64,000 bases of DNA. Origin: Candidatus Rhodoferax bjergmarkensis. GTDB taxonomy: Bacteria; Pseudomonadota; Gammaproteobacteria; Burkholderiales; Burkholderiaceae_C. Numbering within the stretch: the stretch's first letter is position 1; every line of letters starts with the position of its first letter. Below are positions 53,865-62,228 of this stretch, piece after piece. The notes under the pieces are model-generated. The model was not told the DNA's origin. It searched no databases and was given only the letters and a program-made list of their open reading frames with translations. The stretch covers positions 1 through 64,000 of the forward strand of contig JADJFX010000009.1 in assembly GCA_016708345.1 (NCBI GenBank), in the 5' to 3' direction. The translations under genes and the position numbers were made by a program.

Positions 53865-54156
53865 TAAACGGGTCATCTTGATGCCATCGGTCAAGGACAA
53901 CGCGAGAATTGTTGCGGCGGCCAAGGCCGATCCAGATGCCAAGCCCATGACGAAGGCGCAGCTAGATGCACTTGTACCGATCAGCGTTGCGCGAGGCAGG
54001 CCAAAATCCGAGAATAAAAAGCTGCTGCTCTCCGTACGCTATAGCGTCGAGGTCGTGGAGTATTTTCGCTCGACTGGCGACGGCTGGCAGGCTCGTATGG
54101 ACAGCGTGCTTCGTCAATATGTGAGCAAACATGCACCCCGCAGCAATGCGACATAA
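53848..54156 (+). CDS. brnA: BrnA-type antitoxin 1
   Basis: The ATG at 53848 follows GAGAGGTG. The 102-residue protein has a basic start SKTSSKRVILMPSV and a C-terminal ribbon-helix-helix-like end, LLLSVRYSVEVVEYFRSTGD with WQARMDSVLRQYV. It should neutralise and co-repress with BrnT. Its TAA stop is part of the following attC R'' box. Confidence 0.78.
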   Translation: MSKTSSKRVILMPSVKDNARIVAAAKADPDAKPMTKAQLDALVPISVARGRPKSENKKLLLSVRYSVEVVEYFRSTGDGWQARMDSVLRQYVSKHAPRSNAT

Positions 54157-54236
54157 CTGGTTGCTCGTCGCGGTGCGCAGCAGAGAAAAGCCGCTTCGCG
54201 GCGCATACTGCGTGCCGGACAGCGCCAACGTTAAAC
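54151..54236 (+). other. attC site of cassette 4
   Basis: R'' ACATAAC and R' GTTAAAC (54230-54236), with a central CCGCTTCGCGG hairpin and long arms (CGGTGCGCAGCA / TACTGCGTGCCG). Confidence 0.85.
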
Positions 54237-54252
54237 CTTTCGGGTATTTCGC

Positions 54253-54527
54253 ATGTTCAAGTTTGAATGGGATGATCAGAAAGCCGCAAGCAATTTGTCG
54301 AAACACGGTGTACGTTCGACGAGGCAGTGAGCGTTTTTGGCGATGGATGGGCACTGACGTTTTCTGATACCGATCACAGCGAATTAGAAGATCGAAGTCG
54401 AACATACGGAATTTCCAGCAAGTTACGGCTTTTGGTTGTAGTCCACACCGAACGTCGCAATGGCATACGAATCATCAGCGCCAGAAAGGCAACACGATAT
54501 GAAAAAAGCATCTATCAAAATGGCTGA
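54253..54527 (+). pseudogene. brnT: BrnT toxin 2, frameshifted
   Basis: MFKFEWDDQKAASNLSKHGV is followed after a missing base near 54311 by FDEAVSVFGDGWALTFSDTD and RNGIRIISARKATRYEKS. A T-run one base short (CGTTCG instead of CGTTTCG) explains the break. Otherwise the full BrnT pattern is kept. The stop overlaps brnA at 54499. Confidence 0.8.
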
Positions 54528-54762
54528 CCAAGACATCCCCGAATTGAAGCGCGATGAGCTTGGCAAGGGCGTGAGGGGCAAGTACCTGAAACACTTTATG
54601 CAAGGCAGCAATGTTGTGGTACTCCAACCCGAAATCCAGAAGGCCTTTCCCACGTCCGAGGCCGTAAACAAAGCGTTGGCGAGCATGTTGGCCTTTGCGC
54701 AGGAAACTCAAGGTTTAACAGGTCGCTCAGGTCGGACAACCCGTAAGCGCGTCGCCGTGTAG
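54499..54762 (+). CDS. BrnA-like antitoxin 2 with attC-encoded tail
   Basis: This 87-residue partner of BrnT 2 reads MKKASIKMADQDIPELKRDE, with VLQPEIQKAFPTSEAVNKAL as a C-terminal ribbon-helix-helix-like segment. It is homologous to the antitoxin at 56873. The last 16 codons (LTGRSGRTTRKRVAV) are part of an attC-like site. Confidence 0.82.
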   Translation: MKKASIKMADQDIPELKRDELGKGVRGKYLKHFMQGSNVVVLQPEIQKAFPTSEAVNKALASMLAFAQETQGLTGRSGRTTRKRVAV

Positions 54763-54776
54763 CTTTGACGTTAGCC
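54713..54776 (+). other. 64-bp attC-like site overlapping antitoxin 2
   Basis: R'' GTTTAAC (54713) fits exactly. R' is GTTAGCC (54770), one mismatch. The antitoxin stop again lies 47 bp from the left end. Confidence 0.7.
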
Positions 54777-54801
54777 CTCGGTTTTTGCCCCCATTTGTGG
54801 A

Positions 54802-54830
54802 TTGACAATGCGTACGAAATTGCGTACCAT
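54802..54830 (+). promoter_or_regulatory. Promoter and operator of the yefM-yoeB cassette
   Basis: TTGACA, 17 bp, TACCAT fit a sigma-70 promoter. Within it GTACG-AAATTG-CGTAC is an inverted repeat, a likely YefM binding site. GGGAGGA is the ribosome site for the ATG at 54857. Confidence 0.72.
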
Positions 54831-54856
54831 TCAGTTCCAATACGGGAGGAAACGAA

Positions 54857-55494
<638 letters not shown>

Positions 55495-55501
<7 letters not shown>

Positions 55502-55761
55502 GCTGGGAGATCGTTTTTGCCAAGCAGGCGCTCAAAGATGCCCAAAAGCTTGCCGCTGGCGGGCTCAAGCCGAAAGCGCAAGAACTGCTTGCGATTCTCG
55601 CGACCAATCCACACCAAAATCCGCCACCCTATGAGAAATTGGTTGGAGACCTCGCTGGAGCTTACTCGCGCCGCATCAACATTCAGCACCACATTGTGTA
55701 TGAGGTATTCACCAAGGAAGGGGTCGTTCGTGTCTTGCGAATGTGGACCCACTATGAGTGA
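55495..55761 (+). CDS. YoeB/Txe-family toxin
   Basis: This 88-residue mRNA interferase reads SWEIVFAKQALKDAQKLAAG, with PPPYEKLVGDLAGAYSRRIN and the C-terminal HHIVYEV...RVLRMWTHYE, the YoeB RNase signature. It starts with GTG, overlapping the antitoxin stop. It pairs with the YefM-type antitoxin. Confidence 0.9.
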
Positions 55762-55764
55762 GCG

Positions 55765-55851
55765 GGCTAACTGGTCGGCCCACACGGACACACAGCAGCA
55801 GGTTGCCGCTGCGCGGCACATGCGGTGCGTCGGTGACCTCCAACGTTCTGC
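55765..55851 (+). other. attC site of cassette 6
   Basis: R'' GGCTAAC (55765) and R' GTTCTGC (55845) bound 87 bp with central GCCGCTGCGCGGC pairing. Confidence 0.75.
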
Positions 55852-55882
55852 ATCGCCGGAGACGTGAAGTTTGTTGGATTCA

Positions 55883-55912
55883 TTGACAACAGCTCCAATG
55901 TGTTGTCATAAT
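55883..55912 (+). promoter_or_regulatory. Promoter and operator of the TumE-TumA cassette
   Basis: TTGACA, 18 bp, CATAAT resemble a sigma-70 promoter. TGACAACA and TGTTGTCA form an 8-bp inverted repeat. The -10 box lies 7 bp before the ATG, so the mRNA may be leaderless. Confidence 0.65.
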
Positions 55913-55919
55913 CTCCAAC

Positions 55920-56216
55920 ATGAAGGCTATTCCGCTCATTCGCCGTCGCGTTGTCCTTGCTCTCGATGCATTCGCAGAGGTGGCAGTATGGCGAGTCCCT
56001 GAACCTGTCCCGCCGTCTGAGCATCAGTTCAAATATCGTCTCGCTTATGTTGTTGGCGGTGAGTGTGTCCTGAGATATGACAATGAGCGAGGTAAAGGTG
56101 ATTACCGGCACTTCGGAGAACAGGAGCTTGACTATGCCTTCTCAACGCCAGAACAGTTAATGCTCGACTTCGATGCTGATATTAAGAGGTGGAATCATGA
56201 ACACAGTCATTCTTGA
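55920..56216 (+). CDS. TumE-family (DUF6516-like) toxin
   Basis: A 98-residue protein: MKAIPLIRRRVVLALDAFAE, RVPEPVPPSEHQFKYRLAYV, VLRYDNERGKGDYRHFGEQE. This is the TumE pattern, a toxin type with few characterised members. The 3' end overlaps the DNA-binding partner. Confidence 0.78.
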   Translation: MKAIPLIRRRVVLALDAFAEVAVWRVPEPVPPSEHQFKYRLAYVVGGECVLRYDNERGKGDYRHFGEQELDYAFSTPEQLMLDFDADIKRWNHEHSHS

Positions 56217-56544
56217 GGTTCGTTCGCTGACAGACACGCTTGCTGATGCAGCCCGCGCCATGAAATCCGGCCGCGCGGAGCGCGAGGCTCGAATCGGCTT
56301 TGCCACACCTGAGCTGCTGTGGAAGGTGATGACAGTCAAACGATGGGAATTGCTCAAAGCAATGTGCGGGGCGGGTGCCATGTCGATCCGCGAGGTGGCC
56401 AGACGCGTCGGGCGTGACGTGAAGGCTGTGCATGGGGACGTTGTGGCCTTGCTGGATGCAGGCGTTCTCAGTCGTGTGGCAGATGGGGGCGTTGTGTTCC
56501 CGTTTGATGCGGTAAAAGTTGAGTTCATGCTTGAGGCGGCGTAG
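56197..56544 (+). CDS. HVO_A0114-family DNA-binding antitoxin (TumA-like)
   Basis: A 115-residue protein with a winged helix: RIGFATPELLWKVMTVKRWE and GAMSIREVARRVGRDVKAVH. It is the usual partner of TumE and should repress the operon. An AAGAGGTGG ribosome site precedes the ATG at 56197, chosen over a longer upstream frame. Confidence 0.82.
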   Translation: MNTVILEVRSLTDTLADAARAMKSGRAEREARIGFATPELLWKVMTVKRWELLKAMCGAGAMSIREVARRVGRDVKAVHGDVVALLDAGVLSRVADGGVVFPFDAVKVEFMLEAA

Positions 56545-56560
56545 TCGTGCGCGCTACAAG

Positions 56561-56588
56561 GCAGAACTGGTGGCGTCGGACGTTATGC
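56561..56588 (+). other. Degenerate boundary after cassette 7
   Basis: GTTATGC at 56582 resembles R' but no clear R'' partner is seen upstream; the attC appears truncated or degraded. Confidence 0.35.
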
Positions 56589-56610
56589 GGTTTAGAACGA
56601 GGATTACGCA

Positions 56611-56886
56611 ATGATGGAATTCGAGTGGGATACGCCGAAGGCCGAAGCCAATATCCAAAAACATGGCGTTTCTTTCGACGAAGCGGCTTCGGTGTTCCTG
56701 GATCAACTCGCAGTATCCGGTCAAGACCCCGACCATTCTGTCGGCGAGTCTCGCTACATTACATTCGGGATATCGAGTCTTGGGCGAATGCTCTCGGTCT
56801 CGCACACCTATCGGCCCGGTGGCATTCGCATCATCAGTGCACGGCGTGTCACACGCAATGAAAGGAAGCTTTATGAAGAAGGTTGA
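56611..56886 (+). CDS. brnT: BrnT toxin 3 (intact)
   Basis: A 91-residue BrnT: FEWDTPKAEANIQKHGVSFD, DPDHSVGESRYITFGISSLG, RIISARRVTRNERKLYEEG. Unlike the two other copies its frame is intact. It overlaps the antitoxin by 14 bp. Confidence 0.92.
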   Translation: MMEFEWDTPKAEANIQKHGVSFDEAASVFLDQLAVSGQDPDHSVGESRYITFGISSLGRMLSVSHTYRPGGIRIISARRVTRNERKLYEEG

Positions 56887-57124
56887 AGACGGTATGCGCT
56901 CAGAGTACAAGCGTACTGACTTTGTTAAATTGGAACGTGGCAAGTTCTTCAAGGAAGTAGCCAAAGGCACTTCGGTCGCACTTATTGACCCTCAACTTGC
57001 CAAGGCGTTTCCCACATCTGAGGCGGTCAATCAGGCCCTTCGGGGCTTGCTTGCTCTTGCAGACGAAACGGCCCGCATAACAGGTCGCTCAAAACTGACA
57101 ACCCGCAAGCGAGCCGCAGTTTAG
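56873..57124 (+). CDS. BrnA-like antitoxin 3 with attC-encoded tail
   Basis: The 83-residue antitoxin reads MKKVEDGMRSEYKRTDFVKL, with LIDPQLAKAFPTSEAVNQAL and a tail ITGRSKLTTRKRAAV. It is homologous to the antitoxin at 54499 and should regulate with BrnT 3. Confidence 0.85.
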   Translation: MKKVEDGMRSEYKRTDFVKLERGKFFKEVAKGTSVALIDPQLAKAFPTSEAVNQALRGLLALADETARITGRSKLTTRKRAAV

Positions 57125-57138
57125 CTTCGACGTTAACT
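57075..57138 (+). other. 64-bp attC-like site overlapping antitoxin 3
   Basis: R'' GCATAAC (57075) and R' GTTAACT (57132) each differ once from consensus. The antitoxin stop lies 47 bp from the left end, as in the two other 64-bp sites. Confidence 0.68.
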
Positions 57139-57157
57139 TTCAAGAAGAGCACCATCT

Positions 57158-57568
57158 ATGAACCTTGGGCACCACGTCGAGAGCTATCGTTTTTGGGACA
57201 TCGTCACTCAGTGGGCGCGAGAAACGCTTCAGCACGAGCATGTCATCGCAAGAGCGCTGGCCAAGGGTGTTCTTCGCGATGGGCTTCGGGCGCAAAGTGT
57301 TGATTCAAAGTGGACGAACAAAGGGACATTTGAATTGCGCGGTCTGCCGTTTGTTGGCTACGTTGCGAAGGACGGAAGTTTGCCAATCTTTATCCGGTCG
57401 TCGGCATTGCAACATTTGAGAGACATTGTTGAGAAGGCGGCAACCCCAGATCCGCAGGTATTGTTCGAGGAGTTTGTAACCAGGCAGGACTTTCTGGCTT
57501 GGCTCACACAGGCCCGCTTGAACCCGCCATTGTTTTGGTTTCAAGCGCACGAGCGCCATGAAAGTTAA
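57158..57568 (+). CDS. Hypothetical cassette protein
   Basis: A 136-residue soluble protein: MNLGHHVESYRFWDIVTQWA, GVLRDGLRAQSVDSKW, TFELRGLPFVGYVAKDGSLP. No family recognised. It is the last cassette; the stop TAA is part of its attC R'' box. Confidence 0.72.
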   Translation: MNLGHHVESYRFWDIVTQWARETLQHEHVIARALAKGVLRDGLRAQSVDSKWTNKGTFELRGLPFVGYVAKDGSLPIFIRSSALQHLRDIVEKAATPDPQVLFEEFVTRQDFLAWLTQARLNPPLFWFQAHERHES

Positions 57569-57649
57569 CAGGTCGCTCGTCGCGAACGCGCAGCATCAGG
57601 TTGCCGCTTCGCGGCGCTTGCTGCGTGCCGGACAGCGCCAACGTTAAAG
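57563..57649 (+). other. attC site of the last cassette
   Basis: R'' AGTTAAC and R' GTTAAAG (57643-57649) bound 87 bp with a central CCGCTTCGCGG hairpin. Nearly the same sequence as the attC at 54151. Confidence 0.87.
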
Positions 57650-57726
57650 CGTATTAACAAGTTGATGTTCAGACAAAGCGCAGGCGACAATCGCCTGTCT
57701 TGCTTCAAACCCATGGAAAACCTTTT

Positions 57727-58170
57727 ATGAAAATTGCAATTCGCATCACGGTGCTTGCCGCTGCCCTTTCCGCCCTGTCCACTTCGTGGGCGCAAAACGC
57801 TGTCACCGCTGCCTCGGCCAAAGAGCCCGGCGCAGTCGTTACACCCAGCGGTCTGGTGTACCGTTCGCTCAAGGATGGCACCGGTGCCAGCCCTGCGGCC
57901 AGCGACAAAGTCAAAGTGCATTACCGGGGCACCATGCCGGACGGCAAGGAGTTTGACAGCTCTTACAAACGCGGTGAACCCATCGAGTTCCCGTTAAGCG
58001 GGGTGATCAAGTGCTGGACCGAGGGCGTGCAGCGCATGAAGGTGGGCGGCAAGGCCAAGCTAACTTGCCCGTCGGCCATTGCTTACGGTGAACGCGGCGC
58101 CGGTGGCGTGATTCCACCCAACGCAACGCTGCTGTTTGAGGTGGAACTGCTGGGCATCAAAGGAAAGTAA
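57727..58170 (+). CDS. FKBP-type peptidyl-prolyl isomerase, secreted
   Basis: A signal peptide (ITVLAAALSALSTSWAQ) precedes an FKBP domain: DKVKVHYRGTMPDGKEFDSS, EFPLSGVIKCWTEGVQRMKV, GGVIPPNATLLFEVELL. It isomerises X-Pro bonds in the periplasm. 147 residues. It marks the end of the integron array. Confidence 0.94.
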   Translation: MKIAIRITVLAAALSALSTSWAQNAVTAASAKEPGAVVTPSGLVYRSLKDGTGASPAASDKVKVHYRGTMPDGKEFDSSYKRGEPIEFPLSGVIKCWTEGVQRMKVGGKAKLTCPSAIAYGERGAGGVIPPNATLLFEVELLGIKGK

Positions 58171-58174
58171 GCCT

Positions 58175-58196
58175 GTGCAACGGCTGCCCGTTGCAC
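58175..58196. terminator. Hairpin between two convergent genes
   Basis: GTGCAACGG and CCGTTGCAC pair around CTGC between the FKBP and kinase genes. No U-run, so termination strength is unsure. Confidence 0.5.
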
Positions 58197-58209
58197 CTAC
58201 CCGCCATGC

Positions 58210-59265
58210 TCACACCACCAGCGGGTCTTCCTGCATCGCTTCCATCTGCTCTTCGAGCATCTGCACCTGTCCTTGCCAGTAATCGCTGGAACCAAACCAG
58301 GGGAAGTTGATCGGAAAGGTGGGGTCGTGCCAGCGCCGGGCCAGCCAGGCGCTGTAGTGGATCAGGCGCAGGGTGCGCAGCGGCTCGATCAGGGCCAGCT
58401 CGCGCCGGTCGAACTCGCGAAACTGCTCGTAGCCGTCCACCAGCGCGCCCAGTTGGCGGGTGCGTTGCTGGCGGTCGCCGCTGAGCAGCATCCACAGGTC
58501 TTGCACGGCCGGGCCGCTGCGGGCGTCGTCCAAATCCACAAAATGCGGGCCGGGGCCGCTGCTGGCAGGCGACTCCAGCGGCGTCCACAAAATATTGCCC
58601 GGATGGCAGTCGCCGTGAAGGCGCAGCCGTTGTATGGGTTCGAAATCAGGGTCATTTTGGCCACTTCCGCTCGTCAAACATGCGTAACCAGCTATTAAAT
58701 CAATAGCGTGCTGCGATGCCTTGGCCCATGCTGATTGCACGTCCAGCGGGACCTTGTTGTGCCCCAGCAGCCACTCGCGCGACTCGGTGCCAAAGGTTTG
58801 CAGGTTAAGTTCCGGGCGGTGCTTGAAAGGTTTGGCGGCACCCACGGTGTGAATGCGTGCCAAAAAGCGGCCAATCCACTCCAGCACATCGGGGTCGTCC
58901 AGCTCGGGCCCTCGTCCACCCCGGCTGGGGCTGACGCTGAAGGCAAAGCCGCCAAAGTGGTGGAGCGTGCTGCCGTTCAGTGTCAGCGGCCCGATCACCG
59001 GAATTTCCGCCACCATCAGCTCGCTTGAGAAAGCATGTTCTTCCAGAATTTGCGCTTCGCTCCAGCGCCCGGGGCGGTAAAACTTGGCCACCACGGCCGG
59101 GCCGTCTTCCAGTTGCAACTGGTAAACCCGGTTTTCATAGGAGCTCAGGGCCAGTTGCCGGCCATCCCCATACAGGCCCACGCTGGCCAATGCGTCCATG
59201 ACGACGTCGGGCGTGAGGGTTTCGAAGGCGTGTTGGCCGGAAGATGCGCGGGGGGGTGAAGACAT
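58210..59265 (-). CDS. srkA: SrkA-type serine/threonine stress kinase
   Basis: This aminoglycoside-phosphotransferase-fold kinase is of the SrkA (YihE) type, protecting against stress. The ATG at 59265 (MSSPPRASSGQHAFETL) replaces a longer overlapping start. Motifs: SSYENRVYQLQL, VVAKFYRPGRWSEAQILEEH, catalytic RLRLHGDCHPGNILW and metal HFVDLDDARSGPAVQDLWML. Residues around HAIDLIAGYACLTSGSGQND are coded by a 56-bp repeat read in frame. Confidence 0.92.
   Translation of the reverse strand: MSSPPRASSGQHAFETLTPDVVMDALASVGLYGDGRQLALSSYENRVYQLQLEDGPAVVAKFYRPGRWSEAQILEEHAFSSELMVAEIPVIGPLTLNGSTLHHFGGFAFSVSPSRGGRGPELDDPDVLEWIGRFLARIHTVGAAKPFKHRPELNLQTFGTESREWLLGHNKVPLDVQSAWAKASQHAIDLIAGYACLTSGSGQNDPDFEPIQRLRLHGDCHPGNILWTPLESPASSGPGPHFVDLDDARSGPAVQDLWMLLSGDRQQRTRQLGALVDGYEQFREFDRRELALIEPLRTLRLIHYSAWLARRWHDPTFPINFPWFGSSDYWQGQVQMLEEQMEAMQEDPLVV
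58652..58707 (-). repeat. 56-bp dispersed hairpin repeat, copy 10, inside srkA
   Basis: Minus strand start GCTATTGATTTAATAGCTGG then TTACGCATG, TTTGACGAGCGGAAGTGGCC. It forms a variable insert before the HGD catalytic motif. Confidence 0.87.
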
Positions 59266-59293
59266 GCCCCGATTGTCGCCCCTGTCGAAAACC

Positions 59294-60784
59294 TTAGTGC
59301 GGCGCGTCCAAGTCTTGGCTCTGGGTGGGCTTCGTATCTTCTTTTGCTGGCTTGCCGAGCAATTCAAACGGCAGCACTTGTTTGACCAAGATGACGGTGC
59401 AGGGTGCCTCCATGGCCACCTTGATGGGCACGGTGGCCACAAAACGCTGGGTTTTCAGGCCATGGGTGGCGGCACCCATGACGATGACGCTGACCTCGTT
59501 GCCCACGGCGTAATTCACCAGCGCCTGCGCGACGTCGCCTGACTCCAGCACGTGGTACGAGGTTTGGTGGCCCGGCATGTCCAGTGGCTGTGCCCATTGG
59601 CGCAGGCTGGCCAGGTAACGGCGGTGCACGCTGGTCTCGCTGGTGGCGTGATCAGTCGAGCTGGTCTGGCTGGGGGAAATCACCGTCACACAAGCCAGCC
59701 GCGCACCGGGGCGCGTGCCCAGCGAACGCGCGACGGCCTGGCGCAGGGAGTACAGCGTGGCGTCCAGCACATCTTTGTGGGGGATGGCGACCATCACGAT
59801 GGGGACTTCTTCAATTTGACGCGTGGGCAGCGGGCTGGGCTGGTAATGCATGCCCGTAGCCTTGAGCCAGCGCTTGAAATGGGTTCTAAAACCAGTACCG
59901 ATGATGTTGCGACCGCGCTCGGTGACTGTGATCTGTTCGGGGTGCCGCAGATCAAAAGCCAGGTGCGCAGCCGAGGGATAACGGTTGGCCGCTTCGGGCT
60001 CCAGGCAGCGCAAGATGACTTCCTGCAGCCACTCTGGCAGCTCAGGCTGCAAGCGGCGCGGCGGGGTGGGGTCAGCCCACAGGCGCTGGCGCAAGCCGCT
60101 GTCGGTCTGCGGTGCGCCAAAGGGTAGTCGCCCGGTGACCAACTGGTAGAGCATGACGCCAACTGCAAAAATGTCGCTGCGCGGGTCACCCCTCACGCCG
60201 ACGATTTGTTCGGGCGAAATCCACGCGGGTGAACCAACGGCTTTGCGCAGCTGCTCCGCCAGCAGGTCGGGATACAGCGCGTTGCACGACAAGCCAAAAT
60301 CGAGCAGCACGGCGCTGCCGTCGTCACGCATCAGCACATTGGCCGGTTTCAAATCCAGATGCACCGTGTTTTGCTGGTGCAGGCTGTGCACTGCCTGCGC
60401 CACGGCCCCGCCAAGGCTGGCCACTTGTTCGACGCTTGGGCGCTCCGGTGCGTCCAGCCAGTCCTGCAGTGTTTTTCCGTGCACGTATTCCATCACCAGA
60501 TAGGGTACGTTTTCCAGGTCACCCGCTGCCACAAAGCGCGGTACGTGGGGGCCGGACAGTACCTGCATGATCTGGTGTTCGACTTCGAAACTGACGATGT
60601 TTTCGGCACCATCGCCCGCTGTCATGCGGGGCACCTTCATGGCCAGCGGGAATCCGGGGTCTTTGGCCCCATCTGACGTGCCCTGCGTGTAGTGAACGCG
60701 GTAGATGTGGGCCATGCCGCCGCTGTGAACGCACTCGTCAATCGTAAAACCGTCCAGCTCCGCGCCGGGCTCCAGCAGCTTCAT
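59294..60784 (-). CDS. Serine/threonine kinase with C-terminal universal-stress domain
   Basis: The Hanks-type kinase core spans about residues 10-280: Gly-rich SGGMAHIYRVHY, VEHQI, catalytic VHLDLKPANVLM, LLDFGLSCNALY and VGSPAWISPEQ. Then a UspA-like domain (VPIVMVAIPHKDVLDATLYS, SVIVMGAATHGL) covers the last 190 residues. No membrane segment, so it should act in the cytosol on unknown targets. It overlaps the phosphoesterase stop as ATGA, and the SrkA-type gene lies 28 bp downstream, so the three may form a stress-signalling operon. Confidence 0.92.
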   Translation of the reverse strand: MKLLEPGAELDGFTIDECVHSGGMAHIYRVHYTQGTSDGAKDPGFPLAMKVPRMTAGDGAENIVSFEVEHQIMQVLSGPHVPRFVAAGDLENVPYLVMEYVHGKTLQDWLDAPERPSVEQVASLGGAVAQAVHSLHQQNTVHLDLKPANVLMRDDGSAVLLDFGLSCNALYPDLLAEQLRKAVGSPAWISPEQIVGVRGDPRSDIFAVGVMLYQLVTGRLPFGAPQTDSGLRQRLWADPTPPRRLQPELPEWLQEVILRCLEPEAANRYPSAAHLAFDLRHPEQITVTERGRNIIGTGFRTHFKRWLKATGMHYQPSPLPTRQIEEVPIVMVAIPHKDVLDATLYSLRQAVARSLGTRPGARLACVTVISPSQTSSTDHATSETSVHRRYLASLRQWAQPLDMPGHQTSYHVLESGDVAQALVNYAVGNEVSVIVMGAATHGLKTQRFVATVPIKVAMEAPCTVILVKQVLPFELLGKPAKEDTKPTQSQDLDAPH

Positions 60785-61533
60785 CGGCCATGCTCCAGTC
60801 GATCCGCAAAAAAGGACGGCAGGTGCGCCAGCCGGATGGCAGCCGCTGCCGCATGGTGGTCGTAGGAAACCCGGTGAAAGGTGAGTTGCTGCTTGTCGAT
60901 GTCAAACAGGGCGTACATGGCTTGCGGGTTGCCGTCACGCGGTTGCCCTACCGAGCCAATCGTGGCCAGCCAGTGGCGATGTTTGGGCACCGGCACCGCC
61001 ACCCCGGGTGTGGGCTTGAATTTCATCAAATCTGAGTCGGCACCCCGGTAATAAAGTGATTGCATGTGCACGTGACCCCCAAAAACATGGCGCACCTCAG
61101 GAAGGTCGCTGGTGGCGTCCAGGCTGGCGGTAGCTGCACGTGCGTCGTACACGTAGCGCCAGTGCTCCGGGCCGTCCACACTGGCATGCACCAGCAATAC
61201 AGTGCCTTGCTGCAGCGTCATGGGCAGGTCATCCAGAAACCGCCTTTGAGCATCATCGAGCTGCGCGTGGGTCCAGGCGGCGGTGCTGTCGCCAATCGTT
61301 TTCAAATCGCGCGGCGGCTCGACCGCCATCTGGTCGTGATTGCCTTTGACGAGCAGCGCTCCCTGTGCCGCCAAATGCTGTGCTTTTCTGACCACGGCGG
61401 CTGGTTCGGCACCATAGCCGACCAGATCGCCAAGAAGAGCGAATTGCTCTGCGCCTTGGTCGCGGGCATGGGCCAGGCAGGCGTCAAATGCCCGGATGTT
61501 GGCGTGGATGTCTGACAGCAAAGCCAGCTTCAT
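60781..61533 (-). CDS. Metallophosphoesterase (calcineurin-like)
   Basis: A 250-residue two-metal phosphoesterase: LALLSDIHANIRAFDACL, LLGDLVGYGAEP, LLVKGNHDQMAV and FGGHVHMQSLYYRG give the five metal motifs. Likely substrate: a phosphorylated protein or nucleotide; unknown. It is the first gene of the presumed stress-kinase operon. Confidence 0.92.
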   Translation of the reverse strand: MKLALLSDIHANIRAFDACLAHARDQGAEQFALLGDLVGYGAEPAAVVRKAQHLAAQGALLVKGNHDQMAVEPPRDLKTIGDSTAAWTHAQLDDAQRRFLDDLPMTLQQGTVLLVHASVDGPEHWRYVYDARAATASLDATSDLPEVRHVFGGHVHMQSLYYRGADSDLMKFKPTPGVAVPVPKHRHWLATIGSVGQPRDGNPQAMYALFDIDKQQLTFHRVSYDHHAAAAAIRLAHLPSFFADRLEHGR

Positions 61534-61710
61534 GAATTTCCTTGTGTGCTGAACTCGCCATCATGCCCGATTCCGCTGGCCTCAAGCTCGCAGGGTGCTT
61601 GAATTTGATGGCAAATTGGGTGGTGACGCAGGCAGGCTGCTTATCCCCACTTACAGCTCATTTCTCCCCGTGCTGTCTGGTATGACGATCCGTCCTTATT
61701 TACGCCACAT

Positions 61711-62064
61711 CTATTCCACCTTTTCTTGGCAGGCAATGCAGCGCATGGCTTCGGGCGCTGCGTGCAAGCGGGCGGCGGGGATTTGAATGCCGCAGTCAAT
61801 GCACTGGCCATAGGTGCCAGCTTCAATGCGAGCCAGCGCGGCCTCTACCAGATTGAGTTCAGTGGTTTCATGTTCGTCCAGCGCAAATTCCAAGTCGCGC
61901 GCGGTGTTCACCTGCGCGTCGGAGTCTTGCACACGCTCGAAATGCTCGGCTGACGCCTGAGCGCGCCCTACATCGCCGCCGCGCAGGTTGTTGCGCTGCT
62001 CCAACAAACTGGCGCGCTGGGCCAGCAGTTGCTCTTTGAAAGTGGTTGTGTTTTGTGTGTTCAT
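61711..62064 (-). CDS. DksA/TraR-type zinc-finger protein
   Basis: A 117-residue coiled-coil protein with a four-Cys zinc finger (YGQCIDCG ... MRCIACQEKVE), of the DksA/TraR family that tunes RNA polymerase. Shorter than DksA (about 150). The ATG at 62064 is chosen over one that adds 26 unrelated residues. The 177 bp before its stop-side neighbour (61534-61710) hold no gene. Confidence 0.9.
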   Translation of the reverse strand: MNTQNTTTFKEQLLAQRASLLEQRNNLRGGDVGRAQASAEHFERVQDSDAQVNTARDLEFALDEHETTELNLVEAALARIEAGTYGQCIDCGIQIPAARLHAAPEAMRCIACQEKVE

Positions 62065-62228
62065 TTTGAATAGCCTTTGTGAAGGTGATGGTTCATCATG
62101 CGCCGTCAGCCGACGCACGTCTTTGATGGAAGTCAAATTCAATCACCGCGCGACAAGGGGCGCGAATGTGTGGAGAATCTTGCCAGATTGTTCGCAGCCA
62201 CATACCCGATGGCCATAATCCACCAAGT

